A stretch of 64,000 nucleotides of DNA from contig JAHUUL010000002.1 of the NCBI GenBank assembly GCA_019218415.1, positions 62,001 to 126,000 of the forward strand. The letters are read 5' to 3'. The notes beneath the pieces were generated by a model, which had not been told where the DNA came from, made no database searches, and worked only from the letters and a program-made list of their open reading frames with translations. How positions within the stretch are numbered: position 1 is the first letter of the stretch; each line of letters starts with the position of its first letter. Shown here one piece after another: positions 7,739-17,726 of the stretch. Made by a program: the position numbers and the translations under genes. The DNA is from Dermabacteraceae bacterium TAE3-ERU27. GTDB taxonomy: Bacteria > Actinomycetota > Actinomycetes > Actinomycetales > Dermabacteraceae.

Positions 7739-9526
7739 ATGAGCACAGTTTTGTCTGCGGTTGCCTGGCCCTATGCAAACGGGCCCCGCCACATCGGCCA
7801 CGTAGCCGGTTTCGGGGTCCCTTCCGACGTTTTCTCGCGTTACATGCGAATGGCCGGGCACGACGTGCTAATGGTTTCCGGCACCGACGAACACGGCACG
7901 CCGATCCTGGTGGCGGCAGACGAAGAGGGCATCACGCCCCGTGCGCTGGCAGACCGTAACAACCGCATTATCGTGGAAGACCTGGTAGCCCTCGGTCTTT
8001 CCTACGATCTCTTCACCCGCACCACCACCCGCAACCACTACGCCGTGGTGCAGCAGATGTTTGAGACGGTGCGCGATAACGGCTACATGATCGAACAGAC
8101 CACCTCTGGCGCGATCTCTCCCTCCACCGGTCGCACGCTTCCCGACCGCTACATCGAGGGCACCTGCCCCCTGTGCAAGACGCCCGGTGCGCGCGGCGAC
8201 CAGTGCGACGCCTGCGGTAACCAGCTCGATCCGACCGACCTGATCAACCCGGTTTCCCGCATCAACGGGGAAACCCCGAAGTTCATCGAAACCAACCACT
8301 ACTTCCTTGACCTGCCCGCGCTGGCGGAAGCCCTGGGAGAGTGGCTGGATGAGCGCGAAGAGTCCGGCACCTGGCGCCCGAACGTAATCAAGTTCAGCCA
8401 GAATATCCTCAAAGACATTCGCCCCCGCGCCATGACCCGCGACATCGACTGGGGCATTCCGGTTCCGGGCTGGGAGGACCAGCCGAGCAAGCGCCTCTAC
8501 GTCTGGTTCGACGCCGTCATCGGTTACCTGTCGGCCTCCGTAGAATGGGCGCGCCGCATCGGCGAACCGGAGGCGTGGCGCAAGTGGTGGAATAACCCGG
8601 AGGCACTCACTTACTACTTCATGGGCAAAGACAACATCGTCTTCCATTCCCAGATCTGGCCGGCCGAACTGCTCGGGCAAAACGGTAAGGGCGCAAAGGG
8701 CGGCAAGCCCGGCCCGTTCGGGGAACTCAACCTGCCTACCGAGGTCGTTTCCAGTGAGTTCCTCACGATGGAGGGCAAGAAGTTTTCCTCGTCCAAGGGC
8801 GTGGTCATCTACGTACGCGACGTGCTTTCCCGCTATCAGGCGGACGCGCTGCGCTACTTCATCTCCGCCGCCGGACCGGAAAACCAGGACGCCGACTTCA
8901 CCTGGGCGGAATTCGTGGCGCGCACCAACAATGAGCTGGTGGCGGGCTGGGGCAACCTGGTAAACCGCACCGCCGCGATGATCGCGAAGAACGTGGGCGA
9001 AGTTCCCGCCGCGGGCGAGCTGGAGGATGTAGACCGGGCGCTGCTCTCCCAGATCGAGGCAGGGTTCGAGACCGTGGGCGGCATGATTCGCTCGCATCGT
9101 CAGCGCGCCGCGATCGCCGAAATCATGCGCCTGGTGGGAGAGGCCAACCGCTACGTTTCCGAGACCGAGCCTTTCAAAATGAAAGCGCCGGAACAGCGCG
9201 AGCGCCTGCTCACCGTGCTGCATACCCTGGCCCAGGCCGTGACCGACCTGAACACGATGCTGGCACCGTTCCTGCCGTTCTCCGCGAACCTGGTGGAAAA
9301 GGCACTTGGCGGCGACCGTGTGGTGGCGCCGCTGCCGGTGATCGAAGAAGTAACCGACCTCGACGGCGACGAACAGTACCCGATCATTACCGGCGACTAC
9401 ACGGATGTTCCCGCCTGGGCACACCGTGAGGTTAAGGTGGGTGCTCCCGTCTCTAAGCCTTCGCCGATCTTCACCAAACTCGACCCGAAGATCGTAGAGG
9501 AAGAGCTGGCCAGGCTGGAAAGCTAA
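7739..9526 (+). CDS. metG: Methionyl-tRNA synthetase
   Basis: 595-residue class I aminoacyl-tRNA synthetase that charges tRNA-Met. The HIGH-type motif is '[12 protein letters not shown]' near the N-terminus, the zinc knuckle is CPLC...CDAC (about residues 142-160), and the KMSKS-type loop is 'KKFSSSKG' (about 346). A C-terminal anticodon-binding helical domain follows; there is no C-terminal EMAP tRNA-binding extension. Start ATG 7739 begins directly with the conserved catalytic fold, and the mRNA appears leaderless. Confidence 0.97.
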   Translation: MSTVLSAVAWPYANGPRHIGHVAGFGVPSDVFSRYMRMAGHDVLMVSGTDEHGTPILVAADEEGITPRALADRNNRIIVEDLVALGLSYDLFTRTTTRNHYAVVQQMFETVRDNGYMIEQTTSGAISPSTGRTLPDRYIEGTCPLCKTPGARGDQCDACGNQLDPTDLINPVSRINGETPKFIETNHYFLDLPALAEALGEWLDEREESGTWRPNVIKFSQNILKDIRPRAMTRDIDWGIPVPGWEDQPSKRLYVWFDAVIGYLSASVEWARRIGEPEAWRKWWNNPEALTYYFMGKDNIVFHSQIWPAELLGQNGKGAKGGKPGPFGELNLPTEVVSSEFLTMEGKKFSSSKGVVIYVRDVLSRYQADALRYFISAAGPENQDADFTWAEFVARTNNELVAGWGNLVNRTAAMIAKNVGEVPAAGELEDVDRALLSQIEAGFETVGGMIRSHRQRAAIAEIMRLVGEANRYVSETEPFKMKAPEQRERLLTVLHTLAQAVTDLNTMLAPFLPFSANLVEKALGGDRVVAPLPVIEEVTDLDGDEQYPIITGDYTDVPAWAHREVKVGAPVSKPSPIFTKLDPKIVEEELARLES

Positions 9527-9548
9527 GCAGAGCTAGAAGTTTGCAGAT

Positions 9549-9580
9549 TGGGGAGGCGATTTATTCGCCTCCCCATTTCT
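9549..9580 (+). terminator. Intrinsic terminator of metG
   Basis: TGGGGAGGCGA pairs perfectly with TCGCCTCCCCA around TTTAT, followed by TTTCTTT. Confidence 0.9.
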
Positions 9581-9620
9581 TTGCCCGCGCAAAGCCTAGG
9601 CTGAAAACCCTATCCGGCTG

Positions 9621-10238
9621 CTATTTCTCTTCCCAAACGGCCATGTCGGTTATCGTCCAGGATTCGGCGGACGGCGACAGGACGAGGGCGTAGCCGAAGA
9701 GAAGCTGTGAGCCGGAAACAGACAGGACCGATTTCCCCTCGACCCTGTAGCCTCCACCCGGTAGCGCATACACGGGGCCGTCGGCGAACTTCAGAGACAA
9801 CTGCGCGCCGGAAGGAAACACCCCGCCATGCGAAAACAGCTTCGCGGAGAAATCGCGGCAGTTTACGCACTCCGGAGCAAAGAAGCGTTCGGCGCCGGCC
9901 CTATCGCCAGAGCCGGCGCGGGCATAGAAATCTGACCAAAACAGGTGCGAAAATTCCCTTGCTCGCTTTGCCTGCTCGATACCGGCGCTATCGTTCGTGG
10001 TAGACAGCCCTGAGTCGGTAGCTTCCTGAGCAGAAGCGGCGGGAGAAACAGCGGGGGAGGAGGGGTTCGCCGTTGTAACCTTCTCCGCTTTAACTGCGGC
10101 TCCCGCAGCCGTCCCGGTGGGGCTCTTTGCGGGGGCATCCGGCACGTATCGGCCGTCTCCTGGCGTGCCTCCGGCCACGCTACAGGCAGTCAGCAATAGG
10201 TAGGCTACTGCTGCGAAAAACTTTTTCTTGCGAATCAT
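9621..10238 (-). CDS. Lipoprotein, DUF6318-like
   Basis: 205 residues: basic N-terminus, hydrophobic core and lipobox LTAC (cysteine near residue 19), then a long Ala/Pro/Ser/Thr linker (about 20-85) and a compact domain with 'FAPECVNCRDF', a CxxC pair typical of the actinobacterial DUF6318 lipoproteins. Function unknown. The ATG has a good Shine-Dalgarno (AAGGGAG, 6 nt spacing). It is a single gene convergent with metG. The family assignment rests on the CxxC and the preceding acidic/aromatic helix. Confidence 0.7.
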   Translation of the reverse strand: MIRKKKFFAAVAYLLLTACSVAGGTPGDGRYVPDAPAKSPTGTAAGAAVKAEKVTTANPSSPAVSPAASAQEATDSGLSTTNDSAGIEQAKRAREFSHLFWSDFYARAGSGDRAGAERFFAPECVNCRDFSAKLFSHGGVFPSGAQLSLKFADGPVYALPGGGYRVEGKSVLSVSGSQLLFGYALVLSPSAESWTITDMAVWEEK

Positions 10239-10346
10239 GGCGGCTCCCTTTGGCTTGCTTTTTCGTAGAAGCTACAGAGACACCGAAGACACTGAATCGC
10301 GATGTGGAAAACATGCGTTCCTTTCGTTACGCGCCGCTACGCGACA

Positions 10347-10382
10347 GCAAAACGGTGGGCCACCCAAAGGGTGACCCACCGT
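10347..10382 (-). terminator. Intrinsic terminator after qcrB
   Basis: Read on the minus strand, ACGGTGGGTCACCC pairs with GGGTGGCCCACCGT (one wobble) around TTT and is followed by TTTTGC. It closes the ctaE-qcrCAB operon. Confidence 0.85.
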
Positions 10383-10405
10383 TGCTTTAGCTAATCGGGG
10401 AGAGG

Positions 10406-12064
10406 CTAGTCCTCGTCCCCAAGCTTCTCGACCGGACCAACCAGCGCCTCGATCCGGTGCAGCTCGTGTCCCTGGTGCTCCAGGGCCTCGCGCAGCTCGG
10501 ACGGGGTGACCGGCGAAACCGAATCGCGGAAGAAGAAGCTGGTCGCCTTCGCACGCAGGGCCGACACGCCCTCGCCCTTGGCCAGTGGACGGTAATCGTC
10601 GTGCTGCACCAGGACCCAGCGATCGTACTCGTTGAGAGGCTCGTGAATCTCCAGCATCTCGCCGTTCTCCATGCGCACAACCTTGGAGGTCTCGCGGCCG
10701 TGCAGCACCAGGTCACGCTTGTGACGCTGGATAGACAGGCACAGGCGCTTCGTGATGATGAACGCCAGCACCGGGGCTACGAAGAAGCCGATACGGTACG
10801 CGTAGGTCAGGTCGTTGATGCTCAGCTTCAACGCGATTGCTACGAGGTCGTTCGTGGCAGCCAGGCAGAGCAGGATGTACTCGGTGATCCAGGCAACGCC
10901 GAACGCGGTGCGTACCGGGGTGTTGTAGGGCAGATCCAGCACGTGGTGTTCGCGCTTGTCGCCGGTCACCCAGGCCTCGATGAACGGGTAGAAGGCGAGC
11001 GAGCCCAGGAACAACCCGTAGAAGCCCATCGGCAGCAGCATGTTCCAGGAGAACGTGTAGCCGAAGATGGTCGACTCCCAGCCCGGCATCAGACGCAGGC
11101 CGCCATCGGTGAACAGCATGTACCAGTCAGGCTGCGAACCCGCAGAAACGGGGGAGGGATCGTAAGGACCGTAAACCCATACCGGGTTCATCGCGGTGGT
11201 GGCGGAGATCAGGGCGATCACGCCGAACACGATGAAGAAGAAGCCGCCTGCCTTAGCGGTGTAAACCGGGAACAGCGGGAAACCGACAACGTTCTTGTCG
11301 GAACGGCCCGGACCGGGGTACTGGGTGTGCTTGTGCAGCACCACGAAGATCAGGTGCAGGCCGATCAGCGCCAGGATCAGCGCAGGCAGGAGCAGGATGT
11401 GAATCGTGAACAGGCGCGGGATGATCACGTGACCGGGGAACTCGCCACCGAAGAGGAAGAACGAGATGTAGGTGCCCACCACCGGCATCGATTTCGAGAT
11501 GCCGTCAGCAATGCGCAGACCGTTACCGGAAAGCACGTCGTCAGGCAGCGAGTAACCGGAGAAGCCGGCGACCATGCCCAGCACCATCAGCGAGAAGCCG
11601 ATCAGCCAGTTCAGCTCGCGGGGCTTGCGGAAAGCACCGGTGAAGAACACGCGGAACATGTGCACGAAAATCGCGACCATGAAGATCAGCGCGGCCCAGT
11701 GGTGCATCTGCCTGAACAGCAGACCACCGCGCACCTCGAACGAGAGGTGCAGGGTCGATTCGAATGCCTTGGACATCGCGAGGCCGTGCATCGGCTCGTA
11801 AATGCCCTCGTAGTGCACCTCGTCCATGGACGGCACGAAGAACATGGTGAGGAAGGTGCCCGAGATCAGCAGGATCACGAAGCTGTATAGGGCTACCTCA
11901 CCGAGCATGAACGACCAGTGGTCGGGGAAGATCTTGCGGGCGAAACCCTTAATAACCGCGGAGGCGGAAGTACGGGAATCGATCCAGTCGGCACCGTAGG
12001 AGCCGAGCTTTTCCAGACGCGACGGTGCGGCGTCCTGTTTCGGGGCGTTCTGTGTCGTCGTCAC
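10406..12064 (-). CDS. qcrB: Cytochrome bc1 complex cytochrome b subunit QcrB
   Basis: 552-residue membrane subunit of the actinobacterial menaquinol:cytochrome c reductase. It carries both heme b groups; ligand histidines are seen in 'FRQMHHWAALIFMVAIFVHMFR' type helix and 'FTIHILLLPALILALIGLHL'. The Qo-site signature is PDWY (in 'SQPDWYMLF') rather than PEWY, usual for this phylum. The C-terminal 130 residues form a cytoplasmic tail longer than in proteobacteria. GTG start 3 nt after the qcrA stop, with AAGGAG inside the end of qcrA. Last gene of the operon. Confidence 0.96.
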   Translation of the reverse strand: MTTTQNAPKQDAAPSRLEKLGSYGADWIDSRTSASAVIKGFARKIFPDHWSFMLGEVALYSFVILLISGTFLTMFFVPSMDEVHYEGIYEPMHGLAMSKAFESTLHLSFEVRGGLLFRQMHHWAALIFMVAIFVHMFRVFFTGAFRKPRELNWLIGFSLMVLGMVAGFSGYSLPDDVLSGNGLRIADGISKSMPVVGTYISFFLFGGEFPGHVIIPRLFTIHILLLPALILALIGLHLIFVVLHKHTQYPGPGRSDKNVVGFPLFPVYTAKAGGFFFIVFGVIALISATTAMNPVWVYGPYDPSPVSAGSQPDWYMLFTDGGLRLMPGWESTIFGYTFSWNMLLPMGFYGLFLGSLAFYPFIEAWVTGDKREHHVLDLPYNTPVRTAFGVAWITEYILLCLAATNDLVAIALKLSINDLTYAYRIGFFVAPVLAFIITKRLCLSIQRHKRDLVLHGRETSKVVRMENGEMLEIHEPLNEYDRWVLVQHDDYRPLAKGEGVSALRAKATSFFFRDSVSPVTPSELREALEHQGHELHRIEALVGPVEKLGDED

Positions 12065-12067
12065 GGC

Positions 12068-13126
12068 TCAGTTCTCCTTGTGGATGTCCCAGAAGCTGGG
12101 GCCGACCGGTTCCGGGAAGTCGCCGGTAGCGACCAGGTAGCCTTCGTCGTCCACCTCAATGGGCAGCTGCGGCAGGGGGCGATGCGCCGGGCCGAAGATA
12201 ACCTTCGCGCCGTCGGTGACATCGAACGTGGACTGGTGGCAGGGGCAGAGCAGGTGATGGGTCTGCTGCTCGTACAGCGCCACCGGGCAGCCCACGTGGG
12301 TGCAGATCTTCGAGAAAGCGAGGATGCCGGCAAAGCCGTTCTTGAGGCTCTCCTGATCCTGCACATCGCGGGGATCGACACGCACCAGAATGGCTGCGGC
12401 CTTAGCGCGCTCTTCCAGGTAATCCGGGGTTTCGGCGGTGAGGCCCTCCGGCATGATGTGGAAGATCGAACCGATGGTGACGTCGTCAGCCTTAATCGGC
12501 GTGCCGGTCACGTCCTGGGTGACGCGCAGTCCCTTACGCCAGAAGGTGTGGAACAGCTTGTCGCCGGGGAGCGGGCCGAGGGTGCCGAGCGGGCCGATCA
12601 GGGCGATCGGGAGGGCTGCGAAAGCGGCCAGCATCGAGCCGACGATCAGCGGACGGCGGGCGATACCGGTTTCCGCAAAGCCTTCGCTGAGGGCCTGCAC
12701 GGCCTTCGCGCGAGTCTCGGCGTCACCGGCGATAGGGTGGCGCTCCTCGACCTTTTCGTGGTCGGGCATCAGGGTCTTGGCCCAGTGCACGGCGGCCGCG
12801 CCGATGAAGAACACGGAGATCGCCAGACCGAGCCCGGTGAAAAGGTTCGAGTACATGACTGCGCTCAGCGTGTTCGGCTCGGCAAAGATGTTGATGCCGG
12901 TCGGGGTCACGAAGAAATAGGACAGGGTGAAGATGGCCGTGCCCACGATCGAAAGCAGGAACATGGCGGCAACCATGCGTTCCGTGCGCTTTTCCGCCTT
13001 CGGGTTGGTGTCGGCGTGGCGCTCCACATGCGGCGGCAGGCCGGGGTTAGCGAAACCGCCGTCCTCCTTGGGCACGAGCGCTTGCACCGTCGTGTCGGTG
13101 GTTACTTCTTGCTGTTTCATGCTCAC
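12068..13126 (-). CDS. qcrA: Rieske iron-sulfur subunit QcrA
   Basis: 352 residues with three N-terminal membrane helices, the expanded actinobacterial form, and a C-terminal Rieske domain. The [2Fe-2S] ligands are in CTHVGC and CPCHQS, about residues 285-310. It passes electrons from menaquinol to the diheme cytochrome QcrC. Its start overlaps the end of qcrC by 4 nt, indicating coupled translation. Confidence 0.96.
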   Translation of the reverse strand: MSMKQQEVTTDTTVQALVPKEDGGFANPGLPPHVERHADTNPKAEKRTERMVAAMFLLSIVGTAIFTLSYFFVTPTGINIFAEPNTLSAVMYSNLFTGLGLAISVFFIGAAAVHWAKTLMPDHEKVEERHPIAGDAETRAKAVQALSEGFAETGIARRPLIVGSMLAAFAALPIALIGPLGTLGPLPGDKLFHTFWRKGLRVTQDVTGTPIKADDVTIGSIFHIMPEGLTAETPDYLEERAKAAAILVRVDPRDVQDQESLKNGFAGILAFSKICTHVGCPVALYEQQTHHLLCPCHQSTFDVTDGAKVIFGPAHRPLPQLPIEVDDEGYLVATGDFPEPVGPSFWDIHKEN

Positions 13127-13920
13127 TTAGACTTCGCTCCCAACCAGAATGCACAGCCGAGCAGCATCGCCAGGCCGATCGTCCACGCGTACAGGCCCTC
13201 GGTTACCGGGCCCAGGGAACCCAGCGACCAGCCGCCGGGGGAGCCGTTTTCCTTGAGGGTATGCAGGTAAGTGATGATGTCGTGCTTATCCTGCGGGGTC
13301 ATGTTGTCGTCAGAGAAGACGGGCATGTTCTGCGGGCCGGTCTGCATAGCCTCGTAAACATGCTTGCCCTTCACGTCCAGCAGCGGGGGAGCGTACTTAC
13401 CGTGGGTAAGCGCGCCACCGGCACCTGCGGCGTTATGGCACATTGCGCAGTTGACGCGGAACAGTTCGCCACCGCGGGCAGCATCGCCATCGGGGGTTGT
13501 GTACTTGGCGTCGGGAATGGCCGGGCCGGGGCCCAGGGTAGCTACGTAGGCCGACAGCTGGCTGATCTGCTTGTCGTTGAACTGCGGCGGCTTGACCTGT
13601 GCCTGGGGGCCTTCCATCTGCATGGGCATGCGGCCGGTGCCGACCTGGAAGTCGACCGCGGCGGCGCCCACACCGATGAGCGACGGGCCGAGGGTGTTGC
13701 CCTCGCCGTCCACGCGGCCCTGGCCGTTGATGCCGTGGCAGGTGGCGCAGTTAGCCAGGAACAGGTTCTTGCCCTGGGCGATATCTTCCGCGGTAGCTAC
13801 CTCGGCTCCCGCATCGCGCGGAGCGAGCACAGCGTAGGCAGCGCCCATGGTCACCAGGGCCAGGGCGAGCAGGGCAAGATACGCCATCGGGTGATGCCGG
13901 TATGCGGCAAGTGCCTTCAC
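13123..13920 (-). CDS. qcrC: Diheme cytochrome c subunit QcrC
   Basis: 265 residues: N-terminal membrane anchor, two cytochrome c domains with heme motifs CATCH and CAMCH, and a C-terminal membrane helix ('GLAMLLGCAFWLGAKSK'). In actinobacteria this protein replaces a soluble cytochrome c and wires the bc1 complex directly to the aa3 oxidase as a supercomplex. GTG start with GAGG 8 nt upstream; 53 nt after ctaE. Confidence 0.96.
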   Translation of the reverse strand: MKALAAYRHHPMAYLALLALALVTMGAAYAVLAPRDAGAEVATAEDIAQGKNLFLANCATCHGINGQGRVDGEGNTLGPSLIGVGAAAVDFQVGTGRMPMQMEGPQAQVKPPQFNDKQISQLSAYVATLGPGPAIPDAKYTTPDGDAARGGELFRVNCAMCHNAAGAGGALTHGKYAPPLLDVKGKHVYEAMQTGPQNMPVFSDDNMTPQDKHDIITYLHTLKENGSPGGWSLGSLGPVTEGLYAWTIGLAMLLGCAFWLGAKSK

Positions 13921-13973
13921 AGCGCGAACCTCAATTCGTTACGGGGTGTCGGGGAAAGAACGGGGTGCATCGG

Positions 13974-14630
13974 CTACGAGACCGTGGTCAGGGCATCAAG
14001 CCAGTAGACGACGAAGTACAGGCCGATCCAAACGACGTCCACAAAATGCCAGTAGTAGGAGACGCAGATGGCGCTGACCTCTTCGTGGCGGCCGAACTTT
14101 TCCGCGGCGAAGGCGCGGGCCAGAACCAGGAGGAAGGCGATCAGGCCGCCGGTGACGTGGATGGCGTGGAAACCGGTGGTCAGGTAGAACACGGAGCCGT
14201 AGGGAGAAGACGCCAGGGTCAGTCCCTTATGCACCAGCTCGGTGTATTCGTAAGCCTGGCCCGCGATGAAGATGGCACCCATGATGTAGGTGAGGGTGAA
14301 CCATTCGATCATGCCCCAGCCGCGCAGGTTCAGCAGCGAACCGGTGCGGCGCTTCTGCAGGCGTTCTGCCGCGAACACACCAAACTGGCAGGTTACCGAG
14401 CTGAGCACCAGAATCGCGGTGTTCACCGTGGCGAAGCCCTTGGCGAGCTTCGGTACTTCTTGTGCCCAAACGTCGGGCACCACTGCCCGCAGGGTGAAGT
14501 ACATGGCGAAAAGACCGGCGAAGAACATCAGCTCGCTCGAGAGCCAGATGATGGTGCCGATCTGGGTCGGGTTCGGGCGGCTCACAACGGGGCTGTGAGG
14601 GCGCTTTGAGGCCATAGTCGTAGCAGTCAC
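13974..14630 (-). CDS. ctaE: Cytochrome c oxidase subunit III
   Basis: 218 residues, five membrane helices, with typical subunit III segments '[22 protein letters not shown]', '[10 protein letters not shown]' and the terminal '[22 protein letters not shown]'. It is part of the aa3 oxidase; ctaC and ctaD are not in this window. I place the start at GTG 14630 because a -10 (CATAAT) ends 6 nt before it; ATG 14615 is an alternative, and the longer frame to 14717 adds a non-homologous tail. Confidence 0.94.
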   Translation of the reverse strand: MTATTMASKRPHSPVVSRPNPTQIGTIIWLSSELMFFAGLFAMYFTLRAVVPDVWAQEVPKLAKGFATVNTAILVLSSVTCQFGVFAAERLQKRRTGSLLNLRGWGMIEWFTLTYIMGAIFIAGQAYEYTELVHKGLTLASSPYGSVFYLTTGFHAIHVTGGLIAFLLVLARAFAAEKFGRHEEVSAICVSYYWHFVDVVWIGLYFVVYWLDALTTVS

Positions 14631-14636
14631 AAAATC

Positions 14637-14642
14637 ATTATG
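14637..14642 (-). promoter_or_regulatory. Leaderless promoter -10 (CATAAT) of the ctaE-qcrCAB operon
   Basis: On the minus strand CATAAT, six bases, then GTG. This spacing decides the ctaE start and drives the whole respiratory operon. Confidence 0.55.
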
Positions 14643-14720
14643 TCGTGTCGTCAGCAAAATTGTGTAACAGACACGAAAATTGATGCAGATCGATACAAAA
14701 TCGGGGGCAAGGATCACATC

Positions 14721-14760
14721 AAAAGGGGCCCGGCAGCACTCACGGTGCGGCCGGGCCCCT
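14721..14760 (-). terminator. Intrinsic terminator of the acyl-CoA synthetase gene
   Basis: On the minus strand AGGGGCCCGGC pairs with GCCGGGCCCCT around a 15-nt loop that can itself pair (CGCACCGTGAGTGCT); TTTTGAT follows. Confidence 0.85.
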
Positions 14761-14788
14761 GCTTAGATGCGGCTATGCAAGGTGCGCA

Positions 14789-16609
14789 TTAGCGGCGGTA
14801 GAGATTCTCGATCTCCTGCGCGAAGTCCTTCGCCACCAGGTGACGCTTCAATTTCATGGACGGTGTCAGGTAGCCGTTTTCCTCGGTGAAATCGGTGTTA
14901 ACCACCTTGAAGGAACGGATAGATTCCGCGCGCGATACGGAACGGTTCGCGAAGTCGATGGCCTCCTGGATGGCCTTGCGTACGGCGGGAAGCGCCGCCG
15001 CCGCGGCAGTGGAACGGGGAGAGATGCCCCTTTCCTTGAGCCAGGCGTACAGCCCCTCCCTATCGAGGGTGAGCAGGCAGGAAATAAAGGGACGGTTTTC
15101 GCCTACCACCATCGCCTGCCCAATCAGGGGGTGGCTGCGCAGACGATCTTCCATCGGGGCGGGGGAGACGTTCTTACCGCCGGCGGTGACGATGATTTCC
15201 TTACGCCTGCCGCAGATGCGCAGGTGGCCGTCTTCATCTATTTTCCCGAGGTCGCCGGTGTTGAACCAACCGTCTTCGGTGAAGCATTCCGCCGTGGCCT
15301 CGGGGTTGTCGTAATATCCGGCAAAGACCATGCAGCCCTTTACCTGGATGTCTCCGTCCTCGCTCAGGCGCATCTGCGCGCCGGGCAGGGGCGGGCCGAC
15401 GGTTCCGAGTTTCAGGTTCCACGGTACGTTTACGCAGACCGGAGCGCTGGTTTCGGTCAGGCCGTACCCTTCCAGAATCGTGATTCCCGTGCCGTGGAAG
15501 AAACGCGCCAGGGTTTCGTTTAGGGCGGCGCCGCCGGAAACCGCCCAGCGTGCGCGGCCGCCAAGGGAGGCGCGCAGCTTGCGGTAGACAAGCGCTTCGC
15601 AGAGAGCGTGCCGCGCCCGCAGGAGTAGCGGGACGCGCGACTCCTCGGTGGCGTGCGAGTATTCCACTGCGGTATTCGTGGCATAGCGGAACAGCTTGCC
15701 CTTCAGCCCGCCGCCCGCTTTTTGCTGCGCAGCAGCGTAGATCTTCTCGAACACCCTGGGTACGCCCAACAGGAACGTCGGCCGAGCCTCCTGGATGTCG
15801 GACACCAGCTGCTTCGCGTCCGGCGCGTGGGTCAGGGTCATGCCGGTCTGTACCGCAAGCAGACCCACGAACCTGGCGAAGATGTGCGCCAGCGGAAGGA
15901 AAAGCAGGGTGGAGGAGCCGGGAGGGGCCACCTTCTTACCGAGCAGGGCGTCTCCGTTGAGAGAGGTCTCCAGCAGGTTGCGGTGAGTCAGCATTACCCC
16001 CTTGGGGCGGCCCGTGGTGCCGGAGGTATAGATGATAGTGGCCATGTCATCGGCCTCGCGGGAGGTGCGGCTTAGTTCTACCTGCTCCCGCGGCACCTGC
16101 GAGCCGTGCAGGCGGAGCCTGTCCAAATCGGTGCCCGCAAACGACCAAATTTCTTGCAACTGTGGCGCCTGCGCGCGCACGGACTCCATGCAGGCAACGT
16201 GTTCCTCGGTTTCCGCGAAGGCATACCGGGCCCGCGAATTGCCCAGTATCCAAGCAACCTGCTCCGGGGAAGAAGTCTCGTAAACGGGGACGCTGACGCC
16301 GCCCGCAAACCAGATGGCCCAATCCACGAGGGACCATTCGTAGCGGGTGCGGGACATGATCGCGACCCTGTCCCCGGGCAGCATGCCCGCATCGATGAGG
16401 CCCCCGGCCAGTTGGCGTACCTCGCCCAGGAAAGAGGCCGTTGATAGATCAACCAGGCCCTCTTCGCGCTTAACCTTGAAGAGCGGAATCAGCGGGTAGC
16501 TGCGCTGTCTGCGCAAAAGCAATTCCGTAAGGTTTTCGTGCGGCTGCGCGAAAATCTGCTGAGAGGTCGCAATACACGAACCATTACTGGAAGAATTGGA
16601 TACGACCAC
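14789..16609 (-). CDS. Long-chain fatty acid--CoA ligase (AMP-dependent synthetase)
   Basis: 606-residue adenylate-forming enzyme of the FadD15/ACSL type. The P-loop is 'YTSGTTGRPKGVMLTHRN' (about 193-210); 'GYGLTETSA' and 'GWFNTGDLG' mark the other core motifs, and the lysine-bearing C-terminal domain ends 'NGYLTPSMKLKRHLV'. It activates fatty acids with ATP and CoA for membrane lipid use or breakdown. GTG start with GAGGTG upstream. Monocistronic. Confidence 0.92.
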   Translation of the reverse strand: MVVSNSSSNGSCIATSQQIFAQPHENLTELLLRRQRSYPLIPLFKVKREEGLVDLSTASFLGEVRQLAGGLIDAGMLPGDRVAIMSRTRYEWSLVDWAIWFAGGVSVPVYETSSPEQVAWILGNSRARYAFAETEEHVACMESVRAQAPQLQEIWSFAGTDLDRLRLHGSQVPREQVELSRTSREADDMATIIYTSGTTGRPKGVMLTHRNLLETSLNGDALLGKKVAPPGSSTLLFLPLAHIFARFVGLLAVQTGMTLTHAPDAKQLVSDIQEARPTFLLGVPRVFEKIYAAAQQKAGGGLKGKLFRYATNTAVEYSHATEESRVPLLLRARHALCEALVYRKLRASLGGRARWAVSGGAALNETLARFFHGTGITILEGYGLTETSAPVCVNVPWNLKLGTVGPPLPGAQMRLSEDGDIQVKGCMVFAGYYDNPEATAECFTEDGWFNTGDLGKIDEDGHLRICGRRKEIIVTAGGKNVSPAPMEDRLRSHPLIGQAMVVGENRPFISCLLTLDREGLYAWLKERGISPRSTAAAAALPAVRKAIQEAIDFANRSVSRAESIRSFKVVNTDFTEENGYLTPSMKLKRHLVAKDFAQEIENLYRR

Positions 16610-16722
16610 AGGGGCACCTCACGGGTAACGTTAGAGACAACAACGCCCAGGTTAAACAGGATTTTTTATTACTCGGAAGTCATACCGGGCGGTAACCCGT
16701 TTTCGCGAGAGAAAGGCTACTC

Positions 16723-17667
16723 ATGCTGGCTATCGGCATCGACATCGGCGGCACAAAAATTGCTGCGGGGGTGGTTGATGAAAATGGTCGCGTGCTGGAA
16801 ACGAAAAGGCAGCCGACTCCGGCGCAAGACACCACGGCGCTGGAAGAAACCGTTGCTCACCTGGTGCGGGAGCTGCGGCGTAGCCACGATGCGAAAGCGG
16901 TCGGAATCGGTGCTGCCGGGTTCGTTGATTCTGCGCGGAGAAACGTAATTTTTTCCGCGAATCTGGCCTGGCGTAATCACCCCCTGGCGGAAAACGTGGA
17001 AAACCTCGTCGACCTCCCCGTGGTCGTGGAAAACGATGCGAACGCCGCGGGCTGGGCAGAATATCGCTTCGGCGCTGGTCAGGGGTGCCAAAACATGCTC
17101 ACCATGACCCTGGGGACAGGGCTGGGCGGCGCGGTGATTATTAACGGCAATCTGGTGCGCGGCGCGGGAGGCTTCGCCGCGGAAATCGCCCACGTTTGCG
17201 CGGTTCCCGGTGGGCATGCGTGCGGTTGCGGTCAGCAGGGGTGCCTTGAGCAGTACACCTCCGGGAGGGCTCTGGTGCGTGAGGCCCGCACGCAGGCGGC
17301 CGCGGGGAAAGAGGATCTGGCGCCCTTACTGGCGGCTGCGGGAGGAAGCGCCCCCGGCATTGACGGGCCGCTGGTTTCTGCGCTCGCGGCCAAGGGAGAC
17401 CCGGGAAGCATTCGCCTGCTGCGCGAACTTGGTGCCTGGGTCGGGCACGGCGCGGCCAGCCTGTCCGCAGTGCTAGATCCGGAAATTATCGTGCTCGGCG
17501 GCGGGGTTTCGGAGTCCGGTCTGCACGTTATCGAGGCTGCGCGCGCGGCTTGCGCCGAAAAGATCACCGCGGGTGCTTACCGGGGAAGCACCCGGATCGA
17601 GCTGGCGCAGATGGGCAACGGTGCCGGGCTGGTCGGCGCAGCCGATCTTGCCCGCACCGAAAACTAA
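16723..17667 (+). CDS. glk: ROK-family glucokinase
   Basis: 314 residues. The N-terminal phosphate loop is 'GIDIGGTKIAAGVVDENG'; the ROK sugar-binding segment 'VENDANAAGWAEYRFGAG' holds the catalytic aspartate, and the zinc motif is CGCGQQGCLEQ (about 166-176). It phosphorylates glucose for glycolysis. ATG with AAAGG 7-8 nt upstream. A substrate other than glucose is possible in the ROK family, but the ExGH-like 'EIAH' and zinc motif fit glucokinase. Confidence 0.88.
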   Translation: MLAIGIDIGGTKIAAGVVDENGRVLETKRQPTPAQDTTALEETVAHLVRELRRSHDAKAVGIGAAGFVDSARRNVIFSANLAWRNHPLAENVENLVDLPVVVENDANAAGWAEYRFGAGQGCQNMLTMTLGTGLGGAVIINGNLVRGAGGFAAEIAHVCAVPGGHACGCGQQGCLEQYTSGRALVREARTQAAAGKEDLAPLLAAAGGSAPGIDGPLVSALAAKGDPGSIRLLRELGAWVGHGAASLSAVLDPEIIVLGGGVSESGLHVIEAARAACAEKITAGAYRGSTRIELAQMGNGAGLVGAADLARTEN

Positions 17668-17676
17668 CGACGAAAG

Positions 17677-17718
17677 AAAGCGCCGGGTAAGCGGATAGCC
17701 GCTTGCCCGGCGCTTTTC
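17677..17718. terminator. Bidirectional intrinsic terminator
   Basis: AAAGCGCCGGGTAAGCGG pairs with CCGCTTGCCCGGCGCTTT with one mismatch around ATAG; T-rich on the plus side. It lies between convergent glk and the esterase gene. Confidence 0.9.
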
Positions 17719-17726
17719 CTTAGCCG

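Noticed and set aside
10457-11890. Long plus-strand frame antisense to qcrB
   Set aside because: Translation is Gln/Glu/Arg/His-rich without structure; qcrB on the opposite strand has full cytochrome b motifs. Similar antisense frames over metG, the KimA-like gene and the uridylyltransferase gene were dismissed for the same reason.
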